A stretch of DNA of 64,000 nucleotides from Actinernus sp. WN-2022 (lineage: Eukaryota; Cnidaria; Anthozoa; Actiniaria; Actinernidae), in contig JAOWCC010001634.1 in assembly GCA_030867875.1 (NCBI GenBank), positions 132,594,807 to 132,658,806 of the forward strand. Reading direction: 5' to 3'. Below, piece after piece: positions 21,584 through 33,776 of this stretch (position 1 is its first letter; every line of letters starts with the position of its first letter). A program made the position numbers and the translations under genes. The notes beneath the pieces were generated by a model that saw only the letters and a list, made by a program, of their open reading frames with translations, was not told the DNA's origin and did no database searches.

Positions 21584-24500
21584 TAGTATATACAACACGG
21601 GAAACTCAACACAAAATGAGAATTATAGTGTATTTTAGTTTTATTTCTTAAATATAAGACGTGACAAATGTAACTTTTGTAAACAAAGCTTTTTCTACGC
21701 AAAGCTTAAGCCTTATACACTGTAATGTTCGTAGCTTAACGAAAAATCTTACACTCTTGAATGATCTTTTAGATTCACTAAATAAACCTATTGATATTAT
21801 TGCTGTAACAGAAACCAAACTAAACTCGACATCTATAGATAATGTTGACATAACAAACTACAATTTTTTTCACTATGAGTCTACAACAAATGCAGGTGGA
21901 GCAGGTATTTATATTAATATTGACTTAAAAGCAATTGCAAGACCTGATTTAAAATTTCACATGCCATTAGTTGAATCTTGTTGGGTTGAATTTGACACTA
22001 GTCATAGTAAGCCTAATAGTTTGATTGGCTGCATATATAGGCATCCCAGTGCAAGCTTATCTGACTTTACGAAGGAAGTGGAAAAAATAATTAATAATTA
22101 ATGATATGAATATTAATTTCTTACATTATAACGAACATAACCAAACAGAAGAATACCTTGATATGCTGTATAGCAACAATCTTCTGCCTTTGATAACGAA
22201 GACAACTAGGATTACCAATCATACCGCAACATTAATTGATCATATCTATACAAATGCATCTCTTATAAACATAACAAGCAAAATAATTATTGCCGACATT
22301 TCTGACCATTTACCGGCAATCATTTGTATGTCTAATATACAAGTAAAAAGATATAAGAAGAAACTATACTTTCGTGACTACAAAAAAAAAAAATGAGGCT
22401 TATTTGAATGATATTAATTCCATCGATTGGAACAGCATAATCTTAGCACCTGAAATTAGTTTACATGAGAAAGCAACTAAAACAGTAGATACCCTTAGGA
22501 CTGTGATTGATAGACATGCTCCCCTCCCCTTAAAGGCGAAACAATTATCAAACTAACTGATGGCTTATTAAAATCAATAAAAACAAAACAAAACATCTAT
22601 CGCACCCACTTTTTGAGTAAGCTGCCGGCCCGTGTACAACACTATAAAGAATATGCAAATTTACTTTCCAGGATAAAAACCAAGGCAAAAAATGACTATT
22701 ACTCTAATTGTTTCCAGGAATACAAAAATAATTTGAAACAAGCATGGAAGCTTATAGGTACATTAATTAAAAGAAAATCTAAAGTACAAGCAGTTCCTAG
22801 CAGGATAATTAGGAATGGTAAAACATTTGTTGATGAAAAGGATATAGCTGACCAGTTTAACCAACATTTCATTAATGTTGGACCATCATTAGCTGGGCTT
22901 ATTGAAGATACTAATATTTACCCGCCTCTAGCTTTGTCATGTCTCATGTAAATGAAGCAGAAGTACGTTTATGATTCTCCCAGCTTAATTCCAACAAATC
23001 CTCTTTATACATTCCTAATAAGGTAGTAAAAAATAGCTTCTGAACCCCTATCAAAACCATTTACATCTTTATATAATCAGTCTATTTGTTCAGGTATCGT
23101 CCCCGATATTTTGAAAGTTGCAAAGTTGCCAATATATAAAAGTGGGATAATGACTAATTCAGGCAACTTTAGACCTATTTCAATTCTTTCTCCATTTACT
23201 AAAGTTTTAGACCGATTAGTCCATGATCAGCTATTGCTATTTATTGAAAACCAAAATATACTATATCAGTTTCAGTTTGCCTCCAGAAAAGGCTACTCTA
23301 CAGAACAAGCAATCCTTGAAACTACTGATCTTCTCAAAACTGCAATAGATAAGAAATTATTTACTTGTGGTGTTTTTCTTGACTTATCAAAAGCATTTGA
23401 TACTGTGAACCATTATATACTATTAAAGAAACTTGAAAAATATGGAATAAGAGGACTACCTTTAGACTAACCGAACCCAATTTGTTCAAATTGGCAACTT
23501 TAGATCAAGCACGATGACCATGACATGTGGTATACCACAAGGATCCACACTTGGCCTACTTCTCTTTCTTATATATATATAAACGATCTCCCAAACTCCT
23601 CTAACATTTTAAGTTTCAGAATCTTTGCTGATGATACTAACATTTTTTTTTCTTCTAAAAACCTTATCGAACTTCAAAATGTGATAAATGATGAATTAGA
23701 AGAAGTCTATCAATACTGCTCAGCAAATAAGCTCTCAATAATTATATGCTAATTACATCATCTCAAAGAAAAAATGCAACAATCGCTATTCCTAATATTT
23801 CACGCAAAAGCTGTATTAAATATTTGGGAGTTTATATTGATGAATATCTTCAATGACATAATCAAATTTCACACGTTAATAATAAAGTTGCTAAAAATTT
23901 AGGTATTCTGTACAAATTAAGGAGATATCTCAACTTACGTATGCTAACAAACTTATACTATACCCTTAACTACCCTTACTTTAATTATGGAATTAATAGC
24001 TGGGGGATTACATACAAAACTAATATCACCAAAATATTTTTTTGCAAGTTGGCATGAGGATCTTAATCCGAATTACAAATTGCTCGGGATTCTGAAGATT
24101 GAGAACATAGTAAAAATGAAAATAGCTATACTTGTACATCAAATAAGAAGTCATTCTATAAATACTCCTGAATTTCTTTCTGAATTTCTGGTACCAGTAT
24201 CTAATATACATTCTTATAATACAAGATATGCAGCCAATGACAACTTTTATAGGCCAAACGTTAGAACCAACTATGGTAAATTCACTTTCAAATATTTTGC
24301 TTCAGAAATTTGGGAAACCATACCTTTACCCCTAAAATCTTTATCTTTTTATTCGTTTAAAAAAACAATGCAAAAAATTACTGATTAGTACATAGAAATA
24401 ATTTCTCTTTATCCTTTTACTCCAGTACCTGCCAGCTTTTCTCTATTCTGCTTTTTCTTCCTCCCATTTTGACTTTTTGTTTTAGTTTTTTTTCCTTTGC

Positions 24501-24986
24501 TTCTCCAACATTTATTAACACTTACTATTTGAGCTAAGTCTGATTACTACACAAACATTGCGGAAGCCAACTCGAAAGTTTATGTTACTTTGGCTGCCGC
24601 ACTCTTACCTTTCACAGCCTGTGTATATTATATTATTTTATTTATTCTGCTGTATGTTTACCGTATGTCTATGTAACTAGTGCTTATAAATAGTGTAAAT
24701 AAAAATTGAAATGAATTGATTTGAAATACGGCAAAATAAGTTGTGACAGTTGCTTTTGTACATTTTATGCAAACATTTTACCTTGAAACACTCGAAGGCC
24801 ATATTCTGTTGCTTTTTGTTGAATTTCTAAGATTTCCACATCGGAAACAATCGCGAAACGTGAATTTACGCCTGCCATTTTGTTTCAAAATTTTCCCGAG
24901 TTTCGTAGGTGGCTATTGCTCATTATTCCGACATAGCGAGCCAATCAAATTGCATGATCTATGTAGGTTTCCGTGTTGCATATACA
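21584..24986. mobile_element. MITE split by a LINE
   Basis: The termini TAGTATATACAACACGGGAA (21584) and the inverted CGTGTTGCATATAC (to 24986) match the uninterrupted 405-bp copy at 61631-62035, which is in the opposite orientation. The host sequence CTTTTTCTAC (to 21698) resumes at 24727 with GGCAAAATAAG, equivalent to CTTTTTCTACCGCAAAACAAG in the empty copy. A ~100-bp palindromic block around ATTATTCGCCTGAGG lies just outside the left end (21480-21580). Confidence 0.85.
21699..24726 (+). mobile_element. LINE (CR1/L2-like) inserted in a MITE
   Basis: A 3.0-kb, 5'-truncated element. It starts inside the endonuclease, at SLSLIHCNVRSL (about 21702). ETKLNSTS and GCIYRHPSA lie in the APE part (to about 22390). 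RT follows at about 23100-23760, with [39 protein letters not shown] and FADDTN. The tail (24170-24390) has NTRYAA...NYG. About 340 bp of 3' UTR ends in a TGAAATGAATTGATTTGAAA repeat. At least five frameshifts or stops make it inactive. Target duplication is at most TAC. Confidence 0.9.
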
Positions 24987-26075
24987 CGTATCCAGACATA
25001 TCAATATATCAATATATCAGGTGCATTGTGGGAACGATTCCCCGTTACTGACCCGCACAGAGACCGAAGCGACAATGGCTACGTACTGTTAATGTACATC
25101 TAACGGATTCAGTAACTAAACGAAATGGTCCCGGTACTAAACAGTATTTATTTGAGCACCATCGATTTATCCAGCAATAATCTCCGCAGTTATTATGAAC
25201 GCGTAGATGAAATAATAATTATTGTCACGGTTCCTGAATAGCGCGCTGGCTATTTGGAACGTTACGCTCAGAGTACTAGACGAAGTAAATAAAAATAAAT
25301 TTACCATTAACCTCATTATCTAAGGTGCAGACAATTTCTAGGCCTTCTTACGAAAAACCTTCCAACCTTTACCTCCAATATCGGGCCGTGTTCGACAAAC
25401 AATAACATACAAAGGAGCTACTGAGATGTAAATTCAAGGCACGCGCGCGTTTCTGGACTTACGGTTAAGAAACAATTATTACATACTAAATCATTTTTAA
25501 AAGCCAATGTTTTCCAAAATAGTAAGCAACGCGAAGAATGAAGTCATTTGTGAATTTTGAAAATTATGATTCATTGGAAGGTTTGATATTAGATCGTTAT
25601 AACAGGTTTTATAATTATCAAATCAAGCTTGCTCGAGCAATTCGAATTTTTCGCTAATATGCTACTTTTTTCGTTTGCAGTGTCGACGTTTTCATAGCTA
25701 ATAAAACTGTTTCTTCAAAAATAAAATTTGAACCTCCTCGGATGATAAAGTGGGAAACCACGACTTTATTTACGTGTACTTCCATCAAGTACTCTCAGCT
25801 TTTGCCAGCGCGCTTAAGTCATGAACCCCGACAATAATTGTTTCATCTACGCGCTCATAGCTGCAAAGATTATTGCTGGATGATGCTTAAATAAGATACG
25901 ACATTTAAAAGCAATTTTGTACCGACAAAATTTCGTTTAATTACTACATCCAAAGCCCTTCATGATGTACATTAACAGTACATAGCCATTGTCGCGTCGG
26001 TCTCTGTGCGGGTCAGTATAACGGGAAATCGTTCCCACAATGCACCCGATATCTTGATATGTCTGGATCCGTCAT
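24987..26075. mobile_element. 1.1-kb foldback element with ~260-bp arms
   Basis: The left arm, about 24987-25255, and right arm, about 25805-26075, are inverted copies. They run from GTATCCAGACATATC through GGTGCATTGTGGGAACGATT, CTGACCCGCACAGAGACCGA, TGTACTGTTAATGTACATC and CCAGCAATAATCT to GCGCGCTGGC. About 550 bp of AT-rich DNA lies between. No coding capacity. A half copy of the arm is present at 62160-62355. Confidence 0.85.
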
Positions 26076-27367
26076 AATGTTTGCAATTCGCTCCCCCCGA
26101 GCAGAAGGCTAGGCGATAACTGGCTTACTTTTAATAATGGCCAGATGTTCTCATTGCACGGAATATAATTTTTTTAAATAAATCATTAAGAATATTGTTT
26201 GCCTTGTTTATTGTTGCATGAGACTACAGTTCATAGGGCTTATAACTGTTTTTTCTCTCTCTTGGTTATTTCAATGAAGCTACACCTTTGGACACGACTC
26301 TTGCAACACTAATCCTTTAATTGATATGGAAACCAGAAGCAGCGCGCAACCATGAAGTTCCTCTCTCCCCCCTTCCACTCCCCACTCAATGTTGGGGGAA
26401 CAAAAGTGACCAAACCAGTACGAAAGTTTATCCAACATTGAAATGAGGGGGTGCGGGGGACGTGTTACAACTATTCATGTCCAAAGCTGTAGCTTATATA
26501 GTGTAGTTGATAGAATAGAAGACTAGTAACGAAGAGATCGAGGGATCAAGTGCTACTCAGGACACATGCCGTTTATTTGTCATGTTCTCCATTCAAGTTC
26601 TCCATAGATAAAGAGTAAGCCAGTAGTTCTAAGTAGTAGGAAAAGCGTGAGGGAATATAAATTAAAATGCAAGGGGAATATATAAGTTTCATTGATTCCT
26701 TTTTCGAAACACAGAAACAAATAATTACAGGGGCACTGTCAACACCAAAATGATAAACATACTAAAGAGAAAAGACAAAAATAACTCCTCAGATTAGCAG
26801 AGTATGCTCTCTAGGTGTGCTGTTAAAATGTCAGATAATCGTAATGAAGGATGGCAAAGATTCGAGTACATAAGAAATACTGCTTTTGAGAGAGATTTAG
26901 AGCGATTTGTCTGAAATCGGTTCACTATATCCGAAGTCAAATTTCTAGAATAAACTTTTGTAACCACATTCATCTTTGCCATCCTCTACCAAAAATGTTT
27001 CAAAGCATAACAGGACATTCACATGGTATTTCTCTTCGATCTTAGGCTGTTATTTTTACAGTTTAAAAAAATATATTGCAGTTTCAAATTGACAGTGCCG
27101 CTTTAATACAAGACGATGTTCAGTTTTATACTGATCTGAAGAACACTAACAAGAGTTGAAGAACGTGGTAATTTTAAAATTTCTATTGCGCAACTTTTCT
27201 CTATATTTATTCGTCGTGTATAAATACACGTAGTAAGACGTACACTATGTTTTTCAAGTCGTAAAGCAAGCTAGTCAAAGGGGCTGGATTTATTTTGAGA
27301 GGTCAATATTTCTCTTTCATGAACAGGTACAATGTAAGTACATGTATACCTAATTTCTTCTCTCCAG
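26076..27367. other. Upstream of the first recognised gene 2 exon
   Basis: Expected to hold earlier TMD1 exons of gene 2, but none could be recognised in any frame. The minus frame at 26794-26982 has no motif. The final TTCTTCTCTCCAG is a good polypyrimidine tract and acceptor for the exon at 27368. Confidence 0.4.
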
Positions 27368-27525
27368 ATCTACGGTACTAAACAGAGCGCACAAATTCGT
27401 CGTGAAGCAGCAAGAATAACCGACAAGCGAATCACATTACTGAAAGAGATCATTATGGGAATAAGAACAGTAAAGATACAAAGCTGGGAGGAGCCCTATA
27501 ATGACGTCATTATACAAACACGAAA
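27368..27525 (+). CDS. ABCC4-like: ABCC4-like gene 2: TMD1 coupling-helix exon
   Basis: 158 bases giving IYGTKQSAQIRREAARITDK, then RITLLKEIIMGIRTVKIQSW and EEPYNDVIIQTRK. The D-R-I...NE/KE-II-GIR-x-K-x-x-x-WE pattern is the standard intracellular segment of the first TMD in MRP4-type proteins. The acceptor is CTCTCCAG at 27367 and the donor AA|GTAAGT at 27525. The two leftover bases join G at 28660 to make Lys, giving RKKETNKLRN across the junction. The 3' 95 bases of the exon plus 27 bases of intron are repeated downstream. No start codon: earlier exons are missing from view. Confidence 0.85.
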
Positions 27526-28134
27526 GTAAGTAACTATGGAGAGAAGTTATGTATCACATTACTAAAAGAGATCATCATAGGAATAAGAACAGTAAAGATA
27601 CACAGCTGGGAGGAGCCCTATAATGACGTCGTTATACAAAAACGAAAGTAAGTAACTATAGAGACAAGTTATGTATCACATTACTGAAAGAGATCATCAT
27701 GGGAATAAGAACAGTAAAGATGCACAGCTGGGAGGAGATATATAATGGCGTCATTATACAAACAAGAAAGTAAGCAACTATGGAGATAAGTTATGTATCA
27801 CATTACTGAAAGAGATCATCATGTAAGTAAGAATAGTAAAGATGCACAACTGGGAGAAGCCATATAATGATGTCATTATACAAACACGAAAGTAAGTAAC
27901 TATGGAGACAAGTTATGTATCACATTACTGAAAGAGATCATCATGGGAATAAGAACAGTAAAGATTCACTGCTGGGAGGAGTCATATAATGATGTCATTA
28001 TACAAACACGAAAGTAAGTAACTATGGAGACAAGTTATGTATCACATTACTGAAAGAGATCATTATGGGAATAAGAACAGTAAAGATGCACAGCTGGGAG
28101 GAGCCATATAATGACGTCATTATACAAACAAGAA
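27431..28134 (+). repeat. 122-bp tandem array made from an exon end and its donor site
   Basis: ATCACATTACT recurs at 27431, 27553, 27675, 27797, 27919 and 28041, exactly 122 bp apart each time. Unit 1 is the 3' part of the real exon. Each unit holds the coding block ITLLKEIIMGIRTVK...WEEPYNDVIIQTRK, the donor GTAAGTAACTATGGAGA and a short intron piece. Units 2, 3, 5 and 6 are open across the block; unit 4 has a TAA after ATCATCATG. Only unit 1 has an acceptor. Reading from one unit to the next hits TAA at the donor. Unit 6 has lost the GTAAGT. Confidence 0.95.
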
Positions 28135-28659
28135 CGTGAATGGTAATTATCTTGAGATTAACAGTTCTACCGTATTGTTGTATTTCAAGCCTCGCGTTAC
28201 GAATTCTCTTAAGGTACGGTTTACAGTGTTGAACGTTTGGCTTAATTCTAAATCAGAAGGTTGGATACAGAAACGTACGTGCTAATGCTTGGTAGGGTTA
28301 GTTTTAATTCTATTTACTTTATTCAAAAACCTACAGTTTTTCGAACTTAAGTGGGAAGACCAATGTTATACAAAGTAATAATTAATCATGCCCAGCTATG
28401 CATATTCGTGCGATAAATGTTAGCAGTCGCATTCCCAAGCCGGTTATTTATGCTGACCAAGTGCAAAATCCTTCACAAAACTAAAGCAAAGCCGGTGATA
28501 TTCGATTGCAAAATTTACGCATCATATATATAAGCCTCCTCTATGGCTGGAAATATATTTTTTCTCTAGCGATGCCGGTTATTTCTCTCTGTCATTTCAA
28601 GAACCTTAAACCAATATTTGATATCGTACTTTAAAAATCTTTGTAAACCTTATTTACAG
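28135..28659. other. Remainder of the gene 2 intron
   Basis: No coding or repeat feature recognised. It ends with TTATTTACAG, the acceptor of the NBD1 exon. Confidence 0.5.
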
Positions 28660-29921
28660 GAAGGAGACGAATAAGTTAAGAAACATGTGGACCATAATTG
28701 CCTCGATCGAAGCGTTCCGTATGTCAACACTACCCACGTTTGCCGTTGTACTGTGTCTCGTTTTCACTGGACGTCAAGCAAGCGTACAAGTGATCTTCAC
28801 AGTAATGGCATTATTCTCATCAGTAAAACAAGCCGCTCACTTTCACCTTGGACATTGTCTTCAAAGATTTCAAGACTGTAGGGTATCGGAGAAACGAATT
28901 CGAGAGTTCTTACAGATCACAAAGTCTCAGCAAAGACGCGTTTCCATAGACAGTTGCGTAATCAATTCAAATATAAAAGAAGTGCTTCCAGCTTTTGAAA
29001 GTACGAAAGAAGATGTCAAGAACAAGCATGAAAAAAGAGTGAATGCATTTTTAGATGTAGAAGGATTAACGATTGATTTTGATAGATGCGAAGAATGGAA
29101 TGTTTTACATGATGTTAACCTACGCGCGTGGAAGAATGACCTGATTACAGTGATAGGTGCCGTAGGTAGCGGTAAGTCTACACTGCTCTCTGCTATTCTT
29201 GGAGAGGTTTCCATTTCTCGAGGTAAAATACACTTAAGAGGTACCATCGCTCACGTACCACAAGTGCCTTGGATATTCCTGGGAACTGTTCGAGAAAACA
29301 TCATTTTCGATCTCCCTTTCGATCATCAGAAATATCAAAAAGTAATTGAGGCATGTGACCTGAGAAGGGATTTCGAAGGCTTTCCTAACGGCGACATGTC
29401 TGTTATCGGTGAACGTGGAATCGCGTTGAGTGGTGGTCAGCGGGCACGCGTCAGCCTGGCACGCGCTGTGTATGCAGATGGTGATATTTATCTCTTGGAT
29501 GACCCACTTAGTGCAGTGGACCTCAAGGTAGGCAAACATATCTTTGAGCATTGCATCTGTGGACTTCTCGGGAACCGACTTCGAATTCTAGTTACCCATC
29601 AGCATCAGTACCTAGAGCATTCAGATCGAGTGATAGTAATGGCCAAGGGAAGCAAAGTGAGTGAGACCAGCTATCAAGACTTTGTCAAATGTAAACCTGG
29701 CATTACGGGCATCATACCCAGTGAAGACAACCTTCAATCTCCCATCTCCATCTTTTCTAACGACGAAAAGCGGCAGGAACATGACAGCGTAGGACTTACA
29801 GCTGTTGATGAGGAGAGAGACATTGGAAGAGTTTCATGGAAAACATACTGGGCATACTTGAGGGCTGGACTTAACACTTCAGCGATTTGCGGTTTAATGC
29901 TAATTGTTCTTATTACACCAG
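28660..29921 (+). CDS. ABCC4-like: ABCC4-like gene 2: large exon, end of TMD1 and NBD1
   Basis: 1262 bases: one base finishing a codon, 420 codons, one base left over. From the Met at 28685: TMD1 helices about 1-65 (TLPTFAVVLCLVFTG, VIFTVMALFSSVKQA), linker 66-135, Walker A GAVGSGKSTLL near 157-167, Q-loop HVPQVPWIF near 192-200, signature LSGGQRARVSLARA near 245-258, Walker B DIYLLDDPLSAVD near 264-276, H-loop THQHQYL near 303-309. The second acidic residue of Walker B is Asp, the usual non-catalytic feature of ABCC NBD1. A ~70-residue linker leads to the first TMD2 helix (SAICGLMLIVLI). The donor CCAG|GTAAGG fits the TMD2 exon at 48644. Its gene 1 counterpart is not in the window. Confidence 0.95.
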
Positions 29922-30059
29922 GTAAGGCAAATATGTATGAATGCATGTGTTTCGAACGCATAAATCAGGAAGAATACAATGAATTCTTAGCTCACGTTTG
30001 AAGATATTTTCGAAAGGTGCTTTCCTGTTTACGATAATGACTACAACATAGGCAATTAA

Positions 30060-31522
30060 GGTTACCGGATACCTTCAAAACGAGAAAGATGGAGAATTTT
30101 TTTTTCGCACAGAAATGTAGTTTGAGTAGTAGTTTATCATATACCAAAAATTCCGTTCAAAAGGAATTAATATTGACGGAGAAATACCAAAAGGAAGTTT
30201 TTAACCGGAAGTAAAATGTTCTGTTTGATTGACAGCAGATCAATAAACACATGACAAGTGCTCACTCGCCCGTAACGACGGTGTGGGGAAAGCTAGCGCA
30301 TATTAAATATTGAGAAAAGTTTTTCCACACACGATTCCATAATTCCATCGGTTGTTGGTCTTGTCTTCCAAAAAGCAAGCAGGTGCCCTTAGCTTGGAAA
30401 ACAAAGAAAAAAGAAAAGCAAAACAAGGCCAAAGAATGCATACGACTACGAGCCAAATATCTAAGTAGAAGTCCTCGCAAAACCCGACAAGGGTTCGTAT
30501 TTTCACTTTTAGACAGAGTGCCGAGTGGTCCACATTTGAACATAATAAAAGAAGAATTGATAGGAGCCAGCCGAGAGAATATTTGTTTCCAAGAAACCCC
30601 GGCCAAGAAAGCTTAGATGGGAACGTAAAGTCTGACGGTGACTCTGAATCGCTTGAAACGATTGCCGCGCTGTTTCAGACGCCTGCAAATCGCTGTCTCC
30701 TCTACTAACTATGCTGGCATTCAAGCCGTCTCTAGGTGTTCACCTTGGCTTTGTCCCTTGAGGTCTTTTTTGTCTTTCCCATTTTACAAGTCACACAAGA
30801 GAACTAGAACAACCAGCTATATTAACATTTTCTCGATGCGGCGCGTTGCTTTGATCGGAAATCGACATTGGCGGGAATCTTGACATAGTTGAACTGTGAT
30901 GAGAAATGATTGGCCAAGAGCTCGCTAATTGTTGGAGAGGCGGGACTTCAGATTCACGCACGACAGACTGCTAATTTTTTTGAAGTGCTATTTTCTACGC
31001 TTTCGATATTCAACCAAAATAGAGTTTTAAAAAAGCTCCCACTCAAGAGGAATTTATTCAATTTGTGTGAAATTTTCACAAAATGTCAATTGATATCTCC
31101 GCTGCAAAAATTATCGGGGAATTGGGAAATTCCTAAAAGAGAGCTCTTGCCGGCGTTTCTTGCATATCTACTCAGACTATGTTTTCGCCTTTTCACGAAT
31201 AGCATGATAACTTTTGAACTAATCGAATTTTGAAATTCCCCGACACTGTTTTGTAATACGATTCCTCTGAAATGCGACAAAGCAAACAGATTTTAAAACT
31301 TTAAAATATTTCCGGAGTCGGAGCTTCTGAAAGCCATCTCACTAGATCGGAGAAACGGGATCGCGGAAAATTCGAGATTTTCAAAGAACTCAAAACTTTT
31401 TATGCATTCTTGTAGCCAATTTTATAAGCTTGAAAATGATACATGGATGATTTATCTACGATGTTTCCTCGAGGCGCTGCGTAATTTAGACTGGAAACGC
31501 ACCCTGAAGGTATCCGGTAACC
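30060..31522. mobile_element. 1.46-kb TTAA-flanked TIR element
   Basis: The ends GGTTACCGGATACCTTCA and the inverted TGAAGGTATCCGGTAACC are perfect 18-bp complements, with TTAA on both sides (30056-30059 and 31523-31526). TTAA targets are used by the piggyBac and Kolobok superfamilies. Frames on either strand (30262-30606 minus, 30383-30616 plus, 30910-31233 plus) do not resemble a transposase, so it is a non-autonomous element. Confidence 0.85.
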
Positions 31523-31526
31523 TTAA

Positions 31527-32169
31527 TATAATTCAGAGTTTAGCATAGATATTTCAATATTCCAATTGGTCTAAAAGTTCTGTTATTTCGCGGTTATTAT
31601 GAGCTCTGCTTTTTGAAGCCGATTTTTCAATATGGCTGCCTGCAGATTTGCTCCAACTTTTTGGTGGAAAAAAACCCCAGATATTACGTCTTGAAAACAA
31701 GTGACACCATTCTCTCTTAATATTAAACACTTATTCAAAAAAGGGTTGTCCGTTGGAAAGAAACAATTAAGCAACAGGCCAAAGCTTGGTGGTATTAATT
31801 GGGGCGAATTAAGTACCCGCGTTTACTTGAGTAAGAAAGCATTTACGGGATTTCTTGAGAATCCCCAAGAAATACCTAGAAATTCAGAAATATCCCGGGA
31901 ACGAATTTTGACTGATCATTTAACTAAGTCTCTGTTGCATATAAATAACTGTAACTTCGCTCTCTTAAAATTTCCGATAATTCTCAGGAGTTCCTGGGAA
32001 GACTTTGGCATTAGATATCGAGTATCTGTTTATTCTTAATGTCTACCACGGTCAGTTATTTTTTCGCACCGTATTGTTCACAATAATATATGCCTTTAGT
32101 CAGCGCTTAAACAGAGTGAGGCTGGGAACTTCAGTCACTAGTACATATTTCAGAACCATATAACATCTG
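31527..32169. other. Intronic sequence, nothing recognised
   Basis: A plus frame (31701-32039) has no family resemblance. AT-rich sequence with scattered imperfect GGAATTC-like palindromes. Confidence 0.4.
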
Positions 32170-33006
32170 TAGTTGAACATTGTGATGTTACTATGTACGC
32201 TGACGACCACCAACTGTACACTATTAGTAATTCCATTGAGGAGGTTCAGGCAATACTTAATAAGGAATATGATAACATATCTATGTTGTATCAAGATAAT
32301 TCTTTAATGGTCAATTTTAGTAAATATCAGGCATTCAGTAGGGGACCAACTAAAAAGAACAAATAGATTGATGTTTTCATAATGGATAGGAAAATTGACA
32401 CTATGGGTGAACTTAAGTTATTAGGAGTAACTATCACGGATGACCAGCTAAATTTTAGAATCATATAAGTAATGCATGTAATAAGGCAAGTAAGCAAGTA
32501 GGCGTTATAATGCGACTACGTAATCTCATACCTACACAGGCCAAGCTTCAGATCTACAAATCTGCTACCACAGCTTACTTACTGCCATACTGTATGGTAC
32601 TTTTGTCGTGCGTCAGATTGTAAAATACTAGACAGAGTACAGGAGAGGGCACTACGCGCAGTATATTGCACCAAAGATATGGATTACACATCACTGCTAG
32701 AAACTGCCAGGCTTCCAACTCTCTATAACAGAAGACTTCAAGATATAATAATTTTAATCACTCCAGGTACAAATTCAAAAACAACCTGTGCCCTGTCACA
32801 TTCAAGAGCTATTTACAAGTAACATTAGTGCCTATAACTTAAGAAATGCAGACTTTAAAATCCCTAGGTTCAATACAGTAACATATGGGAAGCATAGCAT
32901 CAGATATTTAGGGCCCATGGTATGGTCTAAAGTGGACATTAAATTTCAGGTGCTACCTAGTAAGTGTATAAGAAAGCTAGGTGTCGCTGACCAGTTAACA
33001 GACTAG
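32170..33006 (+). mobile_element. 3' fragment of a LINE with an intact YADD box
   Basis: Reads VTMYADDHQLYTISNSIEEV (ATG 32193), LMVNFSKYQAF, then after a stop LKLLGVTITDDQLNF. A frameshift follows, then SNACNKASKQVGVIMRLRNL, and finally the tail SAYNLRNADFKIPRFNTVTYG (32825-32890). It is the same family as the segment A/B LINEs, whose box is YADN. The 5' four-fifths is missing. A 3' UTR may run to AATAAAGTTTATTATTATT at about 33484. Confidence 0.8.
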
Positions 33007-33533
33007 TGCAAGGATTGTTTCCTATGCACTAATTAGATTAAAATATTTTTTTATAATTTTAATCCACATTAAGAATATATATATTTTAAGGATATTAAGA
33101 ATATATATATTTTTAACAATTTTCTGAAAATGAGAGTATATAGTACAGAAACACTGGTACAATCAACTAAAGTCAATTAAGGTATGCTAACCGCTTTTCG
33201 CTACTCGCTTCCCTGACGTTGATTGATTTTAGGTGATTATGCCAGTATTTATCTTCCCAGCCGACGTAGACATACACTAGTTTTTACAAGAACTAGTTAT
33301 CCATTATATAGTACATAGGTTTCTATATCATTTATTCGATTTTTACATTTTTTTATTTTTTTATATTTTAACCTATATTAGATTAGATTAGTTAATTTAT
33401 CATTTATTATTAATTATTATTTTTTGTAAATAGTGTCCCCAATTAGTTTGACCTTTGTCAGCTAGATTTTAATCGACACTTAAATAAAGTTTATTATTAT
33501 TATGTATTCACGTTACTTAACGAGTAGTCACCA
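33007..33533. repeat. LINE 3' UTR and AT-rich simple repeats
   Basis: AT-rich, containing TAAGAATATATATATTTT twice (about 33070 and 33097) and ending in AATAAAG plus a TTA run near 33484-33501. This is the usual terminus of this LINE group. Confidence 0.5.
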
Positions 33534-33776
33534 ACGGTTTCACAGCGTTTGGATGCGTTCCAAGGCAGTATTCAAATACTCAGGAAGTCCGTAATGAACC
33601 TGGCAAGCATATAAAGTAATCGACTGAATACAAGCAGTATAAAACCCAATAAGGTCTTCAGGTGGTACATTTGCATGTTTCAATTGAGACAAAAAGTGGA
33701 GTCTTTTAGAAGCTCTCTTATATAGAATAGTGTCTCCAATTAGTCGAATTTTTAGTCCGCTATATTTCCACATATA
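33534..33776 (-). mobile_element. LINE C-terminal fragment, minus strand
   Basis: On the minus strand it reads GDTILYKRASKRLHFLSQLK, then PPEDLIGFYTACIQSITLYA and NTALERIQTL. This is the thumb and post-RT region of a non-LTR reverse transcriptase. It is bounded by TTATTATTAT simple repeats on both sides. A different, more complete frame than the neighbouring LINE and in opposite orientation. Confidence 0.7.

Noticed and set aside
27553..28134. Mutually exclusive exons
   Set aside because: Units 2-6 have donors but no acceptor or branch-point sequence of their own, and one has an internal stop.
28041..28150. Last unit of the 122-bp array as the functional exon end
   Set aside because: Its GTAAGT donor is altered (AACGTGAATG), and the array's acceptor lies only before unit 1.
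30262..31233. Transposase in the TTAA element at 30060
   Set aside because: The frames on both strands show no acidic-triad context or family motif and overlap each other.
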